Shown: piece after piece, positions 1 to 6,623 of the stretch
Layout of the letters: each line of letters starts with the position of its first letter
Position numbering within the stretch: the first letter of the stretch is position 1
From: Pseudomonadota bacterium
GTDB taxonomy: Bacteria > Pseudomonadota > Gammaproteobacteria > Burkholderiales > Burkholderiaceae_B
Assembly: GCA_023423975.1 (NCBI GenBank)
Contig: JAFAEO010000068.1
Location: forward strand, 38,791 to 102,790
Direction of reading: 5' to 3'
DNA: 64,000 bases
Notes under the pieces: model-generated
The model's input: only the letters and a program-made list of their open reading frames with translations
Told to the model about the DNA's origin: nothing
Databases searched by the model: none
Translations under genes and position numbers: made by a program

Positions 1-1132
1 TCCACAGGAAATAGGATGAAGGATGGCCCACGCACGAAATACCCGCCAGGATCTTGCGGGCCATGGCCTGGCGGTATTGTGCGTCTTCGCGTTTCTCGCG
101 TTCAAGCTGTAAGACGGTGCCGTCACGAATCCAATCAATTGTCATGGCGGTCATCACACCCGGCGTACTCCAGGTTGTGGCGCGTATAGCCCGTTCCAGC
201 GATGAAACATGCGCAAGCGGCGCCGCCACCAGGCCCACGCGCAAACCAGCAGCCACATTTTTTGAAAACCCGGTGATGTAGATCGTAATATCCGGCGCCA
301 GTTGGGCAATAGGGGCAGGCGCGTCATCAACCAGAAAAGCGTAGGCGGCATCTTCGATGATAAGCAGGCTGTATTTACGCGCGACGGCAACCAGTTGCTG
401 CCTGCGATTTTCACTCATGACCCAGCCTAGCGGGTTGTTCATAGTGGGCATGGTATAGACCGCCTTTATGCGGCGCGAGTGACACAGCTTTTCAAGCGCG
501 GTAATATCCGGGCCATGATTGTCTGCCGGGATGGGCACCAGTTCCAGATGCAGCATCTGCGCTAGCACCCGAAAGCCGGGATAGGTCAAGGCATCGACGG
601 CAACCACATCGCCCGGGTTCAGGCGTGCCATTACTGTGATGGCCAGGCCATCTTGCGCGCCGTTCACGATCAGGATCTGTCCGGCATCCACGGTAAGCCC
701 GCGTTGCGCCAGATACTGCGCCATCACGGCCCGGTCGTGTGCTCTGCCGCCATAAGGCTGATAGCGCAACAGCGAAGCCAGGTCGCCCGACGTGGCCAGT
801 TGCCGGAGCGCATTGCGCAACAATTCGGTCTGCTGTGGCAGCGAAGGGTAATTGAAATTAAGGTCTATCATGTCAGCGGCGACCACGTGCTGGTCCGTTC
901 CCTGGCCGGGCGTGAGCGTGATGGCGCGCACATAGGTGCCGCGCCCGGTTTCGCCGCTGACCAGCCCCATGGCCTGCAGCTCTGCGTAGACGCGGGTTGC
1001 GGTTACCAGAGACATGCCTTCGCGCGCAGCCAGTTGCCTGTGGGTCGGCAGCCGGGTTCCCGGCGCTAACTGCCCTGCCTGGATTTGCTGCGCAAACCGG
1101 TCAACAACAGTTTTGTATCGCAGGCGGGCCAT
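1..1132 (-). CDS. MocR/PdxR-type GntR regulator with aminotransferase-like domain (3' end outside window)
   Basis: The reading frame runs from an ATG at 1132 off the left edge, giving about 377 residues; the family is usually 430-500 residues, so the C-terminus is missing. Residues 1-70 form a GntR winged helix (LPTHRQLAAREGMS, then GRGTYVR). From about residue 90 it is a fold-type I PLP enzyme: NNPLG near 232, DAAY at 261 and the PLP lysine K291 in TGFSKNVAAGLRVG. Family members act as PLP-dependent transcription factors rather than enzymes. It is divergent from an EamA exporter and a perfect inverted repeat lies just upstream, so it probably controls itself and the exporter. The ligand is not evident. 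The upstream Shine-Dalgarno is weak. Confidence 0.9.
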   Translation of the reverse strand, partial: MARLRYKTVVDRFAQQIQAGQLAPGTRLPTHRQLAAREGMSLVTATRVYAELQAMGLVSGETGRGTYVRAITLTPGQGTDQHVVAADMIDLNFNYPSLPQQTELLRNALRQLATSGDLASLLRYQPYGGRAHDRAVMAQYLAQRGLTVDAGQILIVNGAQDGLAITVMARLNPGDVVAVDALTYPGFRVLAQMLHLELVPIPADNHGPDITALEKLCHSRRIKAVYTMPTMNNPLGWVMSENRRQQLVAVARKYSLLIIEDAAYAFLVDDAPAPIAQLAPDITIYITGFSKNVAAGLRVGLVAAPLAHVSSLERAIRATTWSTPGVMTAMTIDWIRDGTVLQLEREKREDAQYRQAMARKILAGISCVGHPSSYFLW

Positions 1133-1145
1133 AAGCAGATGTATC

Positions 1146-1169
1146 CATGACAATAATTTGATTGTCATG
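1146..1169. promoter_or_regulatory. Perfect inverted repeat, candidate MocR operator
   Basis: CATGACAAT (1146-1154) and ATTGTCATG (1161-1169) are perfect 9-bp arms around a 6-nt spacer, 14 bp upstream of the MocR start and in the MocR/EamA intergenic region. MocR regulators bind sites of this kind next to their divergent target. Function is inferred from position and symmetry. Confidence 0.5.
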
Positions 1170-1269
1170 ATTATAAGTTCTAAGATTGCATTTTGCCATT
1201 GCTCTCTCACAACAATACCGAGCGCAATTGCAGGTGTGATAGATGACTGACGTTCAATCGGATGGATAA

Positions 1270-2148
1270 ATGAAACACGGAAATTGGCAGGCAAATACAG
1301 CAGGCGGCTGGCTCAATGGATTTCTGGGCGTGCTGATTTTCAGTGGTTCGCTGCCGGCAACCCGCGTGGCAGTACTGCAATTTGATCCGATATTTTTAAC
1401 GGTCGCTCGTGCGACCATCGCCGGGGTGCTGGCGCTGATCATGCTGCTGATGTTCAGGCAAAAACGCCCGACACGGGCGCAGTTGGTCCCGCTGCTCATC
1501 GTGGCATTGGGTGTGGTGGTGGGATTCCCGCTACTGACGGCGCTGGCGCTGCAGCATATCACGTCGGCGCATTCCATTGTGTTTATCGGTCTGTTGCCGC
1601 TGGCCACGGCGGTGTTCGGCGTATTGCGGGGCGGCGAGCAGCCGCGCCCTGCCTTCTGGTTGTTTTCTGTCACAGGCAGCCTGCTGGTGGCAGGCTTTGC
1701 CTTGTCACAAGGCCTGAGCGCATCCCTGACCGGGGATTTGCTGATGCTTGCCGCCGTGCTTGTCTGCGGGCTGGGTTATGCAGAGGGCGCGGCGCTGTCC
1801 CGCAATCTGGGCGGCTGGCAGGTGATCTGCTGGGCGTTGCTGCTGTCTTTGCCTGCCATGCTGGTTCTCTCGCTGCTGACCATGCCGGATTCGTTCACCG
1901 GCATCGGCGCCCCCGCATGGGCAGGGTTGGCTTATGTGTCGCTGTTCAGCATGCTTATCGGCTTTGTGTTCTGGTATCGCGGCCTGGCCCAGGGCGGCAT
2001 TGCTGCTGTCGGCCAGTTGCAATTGCTGCAACCTTTCTTCGGCCTGGCGCTGGCCGCAACGCTGCTGCACGAACCGGTTAGCATGCTGATGGTCGGCGTT
2101 ACAGTCGCGGTCATTGCATGCGTTGCAGGGTCCAAGCGCTTTGCCTGA
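1270..2148 (+). CDS. EamA/DMT-family transporter
   Basis: This 292-residue protein is almost entirely hydrophobic with about ten membrane segments arranged as two EamA halves (residues about 15-140 and 155-288), the usual length for the drug/metabolite transporter superfamily. Such inner-membrane proteins export amino acids, nucleosides or other small metabolites. It is transcribed divergently from a MocR regulator; MocR-EamA pairs are common and the regulator generally controls the exporter. The substrate cannot be read from the sequence. The start at 1270 is the first ATG in frame with the membrane domain, preceded by a weak GGATGG element. Confidence 0.88.
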   Translation: MKHGNWQANTAGGWLNGFLGVLIFSGSLPATRVAVLQFDPIFLTVARATIAGVLALIMLLMFRQKRPTRAQLVPLLIVALGVVVGFPLLTALALQHITSAHSIVFIGLLPLATAVFGVLRGGEQPRPAFWLFSVTGSLLVAGFALSQGLSASLTGDLLMLAAVLVCGLGYAEGAALSRNLGGWQVICWALLLSLPAMLVLSLLTMPDSFTGIGAPAWAGLAYVSLFSMLIGFVFWYRGLAQGGIAAVGQLQLLQPFFGLALAATLLHEPVSMLMVGVTVAVIACVAGSKRFA

Positions 2149-2241
2149 GACTGGTGCAGAATGGTCTGACCGTCTGCGGGGCGGTTGATTATGACCAATG
2201 CAACAGCACGCTAGCGTTGCTGCAGTCGCCACAATATTGAC

Positions 2242-3051
2242 CTACTCCTGTGGGCTACCCTGCTTCCAGTAATTACTGATACGCATCCGTGATTTATCAA
2301 TACCCTTTTCTTCAAGCAGGTACTGGCTGATAGCCCGCATTTGCGCGGCCTGGCCACCGCCCCAGATATAACCTTCACCGGTCGGCAGCACGAAGGCGCG
2401 TACAGCGTCAGCCAGCGCTTGCTCCGGCTGCTGCTGTCGGTGCAGCCAAGTGATCTGCACATCGGCCTGTGTATGAAAGCGCTGTTCTTCGGTCGCGTTT
2501 TCCACCAGTGCAATCACATGGACTTTTGCGCCTTTGGGTAACTCTTCAAGACGCCGGCCGATGGCCGGCAATGCTGTTTCGTCGCCGATCAACAATTGCC
2601 AGTCAAAGTCTGGCGCCATGACAAATGAGCCGCGCGGCCCGGCCACAACCAGTTGATCACCCGCTGTGGCGCCTTCCACCCAGGTTGAAGCCGGCCCATC
2701 GCCATGCAGCACAAAATCAATATCCAGCTCATTATCTGCGGGACGATAGCGCCGTGGTGTGTAATCGCGCGCTGGGGGACGCGCAACGCCTTCTGGAAAC
2801 TGCGGTCCCGCCTCGGTGTTTACCGGAACGACGGGCTGGCCATCGGCTGGGAAAAACAGTTTCATATGATCATCGAACGAGGCGGAGATAAAGTCGCCAA
2901 GATCGGGACCATGAAATGTGACGCGAACCATGCGCGGCGTCAGGCGCGTAACCCGCGCCACTTGCAACAGGCGGGCCTTGAGCGGGTGGCGTACGCGCTG
3001 GGGCGTATGTTCGGGGGGAATCGGAGTTTGCATCATTGTCAGGGTACTCAT
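2242..3051 (-). CDS. Siderophore-interacting protein, NAD(P)H-dependent ferric-siderophore reductase
   Basis: The 269-residue protein has the siderophore-interacting (ViuB/YqjH) layout: an N-terminal FAD-binding barrel with the flavin motif RDYTPRRY, then an SIP C-terminal NAD(P)-type domain ending in a W-x-x-G region (YWKQGSPQE). These cytoplasmic flavoproteins reduce ferric chelates to release iron. An upstream in-frame ATG at 3108 would add 19 residues, but the protein resembles its family only from about MSTLTMMQ (3051), so that start is preferred; neither start has a good ribosome site. It lies 129 nt downstream of a PadR regulator on the same strand, matching the E. coli pair yqjI/yqjH (nfeR/nfeF). 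Confidence 0.87.
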   Translation of the reverse strand: MSTLTMMQTPIPPEHTPQRVRHPLKARLLQVARVTRLTPRMVRVTFHGPDLGDFISASFDDHMKLFFPADGQPVVPVNTEAGPQFPEGVARPPARDYTPRRYRPADNELDIDFVLHGDGPASTWVEGATAGDQLVVAGPRGSFVMAPDFDWQLLIGDETALPAIGRRLEELPKGAKVHVIALVENATEEQRFHTQADVQITWLHRQQQPEQALADAVRAFVLPTGEGYIWGGGQAAQMRAISQYLLEEKGIDKSRMRISNYWKQGSPQE

Positions 3052-3180
3052 AGGGTGAATCTGTTGAAAATGCCGTCGATAAACAGATAAACAGGGTTGG
3101 GCGCGCATCCAGGTGCGTGCATCTAACAGGCTCGCGTATTCAGGCGAGCGCAGTACCGCAGTGGCACTGATCAGTTGATC

Positions 3181-3762
3181 CTATCGCGGCGGTGTACAGG
3201 GCTGGTTGATTTGCGCAATGGCGTTTTTCAGAATTGAGGTGATGCGCTTTTGCTCCTGCGGATCGGCGGCGCTTTTAAGCAGCAACGCCCGCTTCAGGGC
3301 CAGGCGCGCTGCCAGAAACTCTGGCAGCCAGCCGTCATTGCCGGAGGCATCGCTGTCAGCGGCCATCGCACCCTGGATGTACTTCATTTTGTTGGCCAGA
3401 TGCACCAGCATGGCCAGCAATTCCTCTGCCTGATCGCGGTGTTCATTCAGGAAAGCCAGACCCTCGGGCAACAAGGCATAGGATTTTTTATTGCTGCTGA
3501 CCGTCACCGAGGCATAACCAATTTCCTGAATGTAGGTGAGCGCCGGATACACCATACCGGGACTGGGCTTCCAGTATCCGCCGGAACGGCTGTCCAGTTC
3601 CTTGACCAGTTCATAACCGTGACTGGGCTGCTTTTCAAGCAAAGCCAGCAACATAAGCTGCAGATCGTCCGATGAAAATTTACGGCCGCGGGTAAAATTC
3701 GCCTCGTGGCGATGCCGGCCAAGTTCGCGCGGGCGATGACCTGGCGATTTATCTTTTTTCAT
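3181..3762 (-). CDS. PadR-family regulator, NfeR/YqjI-like
   Basis: This 193-residue protein has a PadR winged helix at about residues 30-105, with LQLMLLALLEKQPSHGYELV and PSPGMVYPAL, followed by a helical C-terminal dimer region. A short basic, His-containing tail (HRPRELGRHRH) precedes the DNA-binding domain; in E. coli YqjI the corresponding extension is much richer in metal-binding residues. Its gene lies directly before a ferric-siderophore reductase, the known target of YqjI. GGAAGAG lies 3-9 nt before the ATG. A 20-bp perfect palindrome sits 14 nt upstream of the start and suggests autoregulation together with the reductase. Metal control (nickel or iron) is inferred by analogy only. 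Confidence 0.85.
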   Translation of the reverse strand: MKKDKSPGHRPRELGRHRHEANFTRGRKFSSDDLQLMLLALLEKQPSHGYELVKELDSRSGGYWKPSPGMVYPALTYIQEIGYASVTVSSNKKSYALLPEGLAFLNEHRDQAEELLAMLVHLANKMKYIQGAMAADSDASGNDGWLPEFLAARLALKRALLLKSAADPQEQKRITSILKNAIAQINQPCTPPR

Positions 3763-3776
3763 TTCTCTTCCTTGCT

Positions 3777-3796
3777 AATATATCGTACGATATATT
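3777..3796. promoter_or_regulatory. 20-bp perfect palindrome, candidate PadR operator
   Basis: The palindrome is perfect over all 20 bases, with core TATCGTACGATA at 3781-3792 and A/T flanks. It lies immediately upstream of the PadR start codon. The symmetry and position fit the operator of a dimeric PadR repressor. Confidence 0.65.
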
Positions 3797-3983
3797 TTAT
3801 GATCTTAACAGTCAAGTTAAAAATGAAAAGATATCAATTATTTTTCTGATGTTGCTAAGCTAGTGGTCGACGTTAAACAGCACTTGAGGAAACTGAGTAC
3901 ATGGCAATTTATTTCATAAGTAATTAATTTTTAAAGATAAATGAAATAATCACATTACTTGCAGGATGGCCATAATTGATATA

Positions 3984-4002
3984 AATAATAAAAATCATTA
4001 CT
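3984..4002 (+). promoter_or_regulatory. Candidate Fur box upstream of orfX-sodA
   Basis: AATAATAAAAATCATTACT matches 14 of 19 positions of the classical Fur consensus (GATAATGATAATCATTATC) and lies 39 nt before the orfX start in an AT-rich region. In Pseudomonas aeruginosa the homologous fagA-fumC-orfX-sodA operon is Fur-repressed. The call is by eye. Confidence 0.45.
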
Positions 4003-4041
4003 ATTTGCATAAGCGATAAAAATGAATGCCATGGAGGCTTT

Positions 4042-4518
4042 ATGCTAAGCGAAATAAGGACCGAAGCACGCGCGCTGAACAGCCAGGATCATCTTGTACG
4101 CTGGCGTCAGGCCACGACAGATGGCAATGATGCGTTTGGCAGCGGCAGCTACAGGGAAGCGATCCGACACTATGATCTTGCCCTGACCATGGCCACAGAT
4201 TTGTTTGGCCAGGTTGATGATGCCGATACCGCCGTTGCCGCCTATGTGATTGCCCATCACAATCTGGCCGATACTTACGAGCGTCTTGGCAGCGCAGCGT
4301 TACAACGCCTGCACCTGTGTCTGGCACACGAGAAACTGTGCGCCGCAATGAACGATCACACGCTGCCGCAAGCATGGCAAATGGCAGCCATGCATCACAG
4401 CCGTCGCACCTATGGTGAACTCACCCGTTTTCTGGGCCTGCACCCCAACGATAGGCAAGCGCAACTGGTGGCAAACCAGGGCGCGGCTGGCATCACACTT
4501 GACATAGCCGTGCATTAA
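4042..4518 (+). CDS. TPR-like helical protein, OrfX of sodA operons
   Basis: The product is a 158-residue soluble, alpha-helical protein with a TPR-like start (GNDAFGSGSYREAIRHYDLAL, about residues 30-50) and a helical His/Ala-rich remainder. It resembles the small protein of unknown function encoded between fumC and sodA in pseudomonads (OrfX). Here the fumC partner is absent and sodA follows 116 nt downstream on the same strand, so the orfX-sodA association is kept. A strong GGAGG lies at 4033-4037. The upstream AT-rich region carries a Fur-like site, suggesting expression under iron limitation. The biochemical role is unknown. Confidence 0.8.
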   Translation: MLSEIRTEARALNSQDHLVRWRQATTDGNDAFGSGSYREAIRHYDLALTMATDLFGQVDDADTAVAAYVIAHHNLADTYERLGSAALQRLHLCLAHEKLCAAMNDHTLPQAWQMAAMHHSRRTYGELTRFLGLHPNDRQAQLVANQGAAGITLDIAVH

Positions 4519-4634
4519 CAGGCTTTCTCTTGCACTCCCGCCTGCGTAGGTTGAGCGCTCGCATTCGACTGGCACCCCCAATGGGAACTCAGCTTACCAA
4601 TCCCTTTAATACAGAATTACATCAGGAGCACTTC

Positions 4635-5246
4635 ATGTCTTATACCCTTCCCCCTTTGCCTTACGCTTACGATGCACTCGAACCGAATATCGATGCGCAA
4701 ACGATGGAAATCCACTACACCAAGCACCATCAGACATATATCAACAACCTGAATGCCGCGCTGGAAGGAGCAAACCTGCCCAAGCCTGCCGTTGAGGAGT
4801 TGATTGCCGATATCGACAAACTGCCCGAATCCGTGCGCGCGGCGGTACGCAATAACGGGGGCGGCCATGCCAATCACAGCCTGTTCTGGCAAGTGATGTC
4901 TGCAGAGGGCGGCGGGCAGCCCGATGGCGGTCTTGCGGCTGCCATTGACGCGAACCTGGGTGGCCTGGAAAAGTTCAAGGAAGCCTTCACCAAAGCCGCC
5001 ATTTCCCGCTTCGGCAGCGGCTGGGCCTGGCTGAGCGTTACACCCGAAAAGAAACTGGTTGTGGAAAGCACAGCCAACCAGGACAGCCCGCTGATGACCG
5101 GCAACACGCCGATTCTGGGCCTGGATGTGTGGGAACATGCTTACTATCTGAAGTACCAGAACCGCCGGCCCGAATATATTGCAGCGTTCTACAATGTGGT
5201 CAACTGGCCCGAAGTAGCGCGCCGATATGAGGCTGCAATAGGCTGA
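4635..5246 (+). CDS. sodA: Superoxide dismutase, Mn type
   Basis: This 203-residue Fe/Mn superoxide dismutase has all four metal ligands: H27, H81, D164 and H168, with the signature DVWEHAYY at 164-171. Gln149 in the STANQD segment and the GGGHANH segment before H81 are features of the Mn-specific subgroup rather than FeSOD. It converts superoxide to oxygen and hydrogen peroxide in the cytoplasm. The frame is open upstream to 4530, but the ATG at 4635 is preceded by AGGAG at 4624-4628 and gives the standard N-terminus (MSYTLPPLPY). It is downstream of orfX and a candidate Fur box, which fits a Mn enzyme made when iron is scarce. Confidence 0.96.
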   Translation: MSYTLPPLPYAYDALEPNIDAQTMEIHYTKHHQTYINNLNAALEGANLPKPAVEELIADIDKLPESVRAAVRNNGGGHANHSLFWQVMSAEGGGQPDGGLAAAIDANLGGLEKFKEAFTKAAISRFGSGWAWLSVTPEKKLVVESTANQDSPLMTGNTPILGLDVWEHAYYLKYQNRRPEYIAAFYNVVNWPEVARRYEAAIG

Positions 5247-5327
5247 GGCAATCGCTGAAAGGTCGGGGCTTGCGTAAGTAAATACGTTTGTTGATCGCTC
5301 ATAGTCCGCTAGCGGTCAACGGCTTAT

Positions 5328-6290
5328 TCATTCCCTGACCATGGTTAACTGGGCCTGGAGCGCCAGACGGCCCGTATCAGTCGTTATATCACAGGTGACA
5401 TGAGCCAGATTGCGTCCCCGATTAAGAATGCGGCTGCTTGCGCTCAATGTGCCCTCAGTACCCGGACGAATGAAATTGGCGTTGATTTCAAGGATTCGCC
5501 ATCCTGGCGTTACCGTTGCCAGGCTGGTGCTGATCGCAAGCCCAAGCAGTATCCCACCCTGTACATGGCCAACGCGATTGCCAATATGTAAACCACAATG
5601 GATCTCACCCGTGGCTGTGTCGCCTTGCCCTGTGGGTGTCAACTCCCAGAATTTCTCTGTAAAAGTGATTTGGCTGTCACCATCGTCACCGCTGGCTTTC
5701 AGTGCTCGCTGATAGGCGCGTTCTTCTGGGCCGGTCAGCTCATTGATATCGAGCAGGTCCACCTTTTCCAAAGACCCGTGACGAGGTTCCGCTTGCGCGG
5801 GTTTATCAGTCGGACGATCCAGGACGGCAAAACTTGCTTCTGCAAAACATATGTCCGTCTCTCCCGAAAAAATGGTCACCGCACTGTTCCTGATCGCGAT
5901 CGTATTTACGTCCGATTGAAACCGGGCATGGCTTTTGGCCGCAAGGGGCTGTGCACCAGAGTTGCCCGTAAACGTAAGTTTGGCGCTGATAGTGGCCAGT
6001 CTGGACTCAAATCCCACATGCCCACGAATGGCTGCTGCCAGCGCAACATCGGCCAGGATGCACAGGGCAACCGGTAGCGGCTGGCCGTTGCGGTCAATAT
6101 TGCTATCCAGATCCATTGTCAGCGTTGCCTCGTTGTGGCTAACGGATTCATATGCAATGCCCAAATAGTAGCCGGGAAGGTGCCAGCCGACAATGCGCTG
6201 CAGACTTAAGGCCTGCAAAACACGTAATACATTCGGATCAGGCGCGATGGTATCGCCGGGGGATTGGGTCTGGGTTTGGGTCGGGTGCAT
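5328..6290 (-). CDS. Tandem hotdog thioesterase-like protein (PaaI family)
   Basis: The product has 320 residues. Two hotdog-like halves are visible: residues about 45-160 (LPVALCILADVALAAAI) and about 200-318 (GLHIGNRVGHVQGGILLGLAIS, then a strand-rich end). The second half has the PaaI-type pattern in which a helix begins HVQGG and packs on the substrate. Such proteins hydrolyse acyl-CoA or aryl-CoA thioesters. The duplicated format is known but less common than single-domain PaaI, and the first half is divergent. It is a lone gene convergent with sodA. The substrate is unknown. Confidence 0.7.
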   Translation of the reverse strand: MHPTQTQTQSPGDTIAPDPNVLRVLQALSLQRIVGWHLPGYYLGIAYESVSHNEATLTMDLDSNIDRNGQPLPVALCILADVALAAAIRGHVGFESRLATISAKLTFTGNSGAQPLAAKSHARFQSDVNTIAIRNSAVTIFSGETDICFAEASFAVLDRPTDKPAQAEPRHGSLEKVDLLDINELTGPEERAYQRALKASGDDGDSQITFTEKFWELTPTGQGDTATGEIHCGLHIGNRVGHVQGGILLGLAISTSLATVTPGWRILEINANFIRPGTEGTLSASSRILNRGRNLAHVTCDITTDTGRLALQAQLTMVRE

Positions 6291-6623
6291 ATGTCAATTG
6301 AATTGAACAGGAAAGTATTGGCAGGCGCATTGTCTTTGCATAGACGGCCATTTTACACGGCCTGCTGAATGCACCCATTAACGCCACTTAAAGCCGGCTA
6401 AATCCCGCGCATGCCAAGCGCACTTGAGGCTTCACACAAGGGCACGCCTGCCCAGGCAAAATGAGCGAGGGACACTGTCCATCATTTTTCTAAATTTTTT
6501 TTGATAGAAAAACCCCGACTATCACAATTCAGCCATCCCAAAAACTATCACAATCGTCATAGTCTTATATAAGATATATAATATACGAATTGATTCGCTA
6601 TTAATAATGTGGGGAGATAAGAA
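6291..6623. promoter_or_regulatory. gcd upstream region: repeated CTATCACAAT sites and a sigma-70-like promoter
   Basis: ACTATCACAAT occurs twice in the same orientation, at 6518-6528 and 6544-6554, and the inverted core TGATAG occurs at 6502-6507. A promoter follows: TCGTCA (6554-6559), a 17-nt spacer, TATAAT (6577-6582). The second repeat abuts the -35 element, as expected for an activator site or an overlapping repressor site. The rest of this 333-nt gap shows nothing else. Confidence 0.5.

Noticed and set aside
154..414. Separate small gene on the minus strand near the left edge
   Set aside because: It is a shifted frame inside the MocR gene, whose aminotransferase motifs are in another frame.
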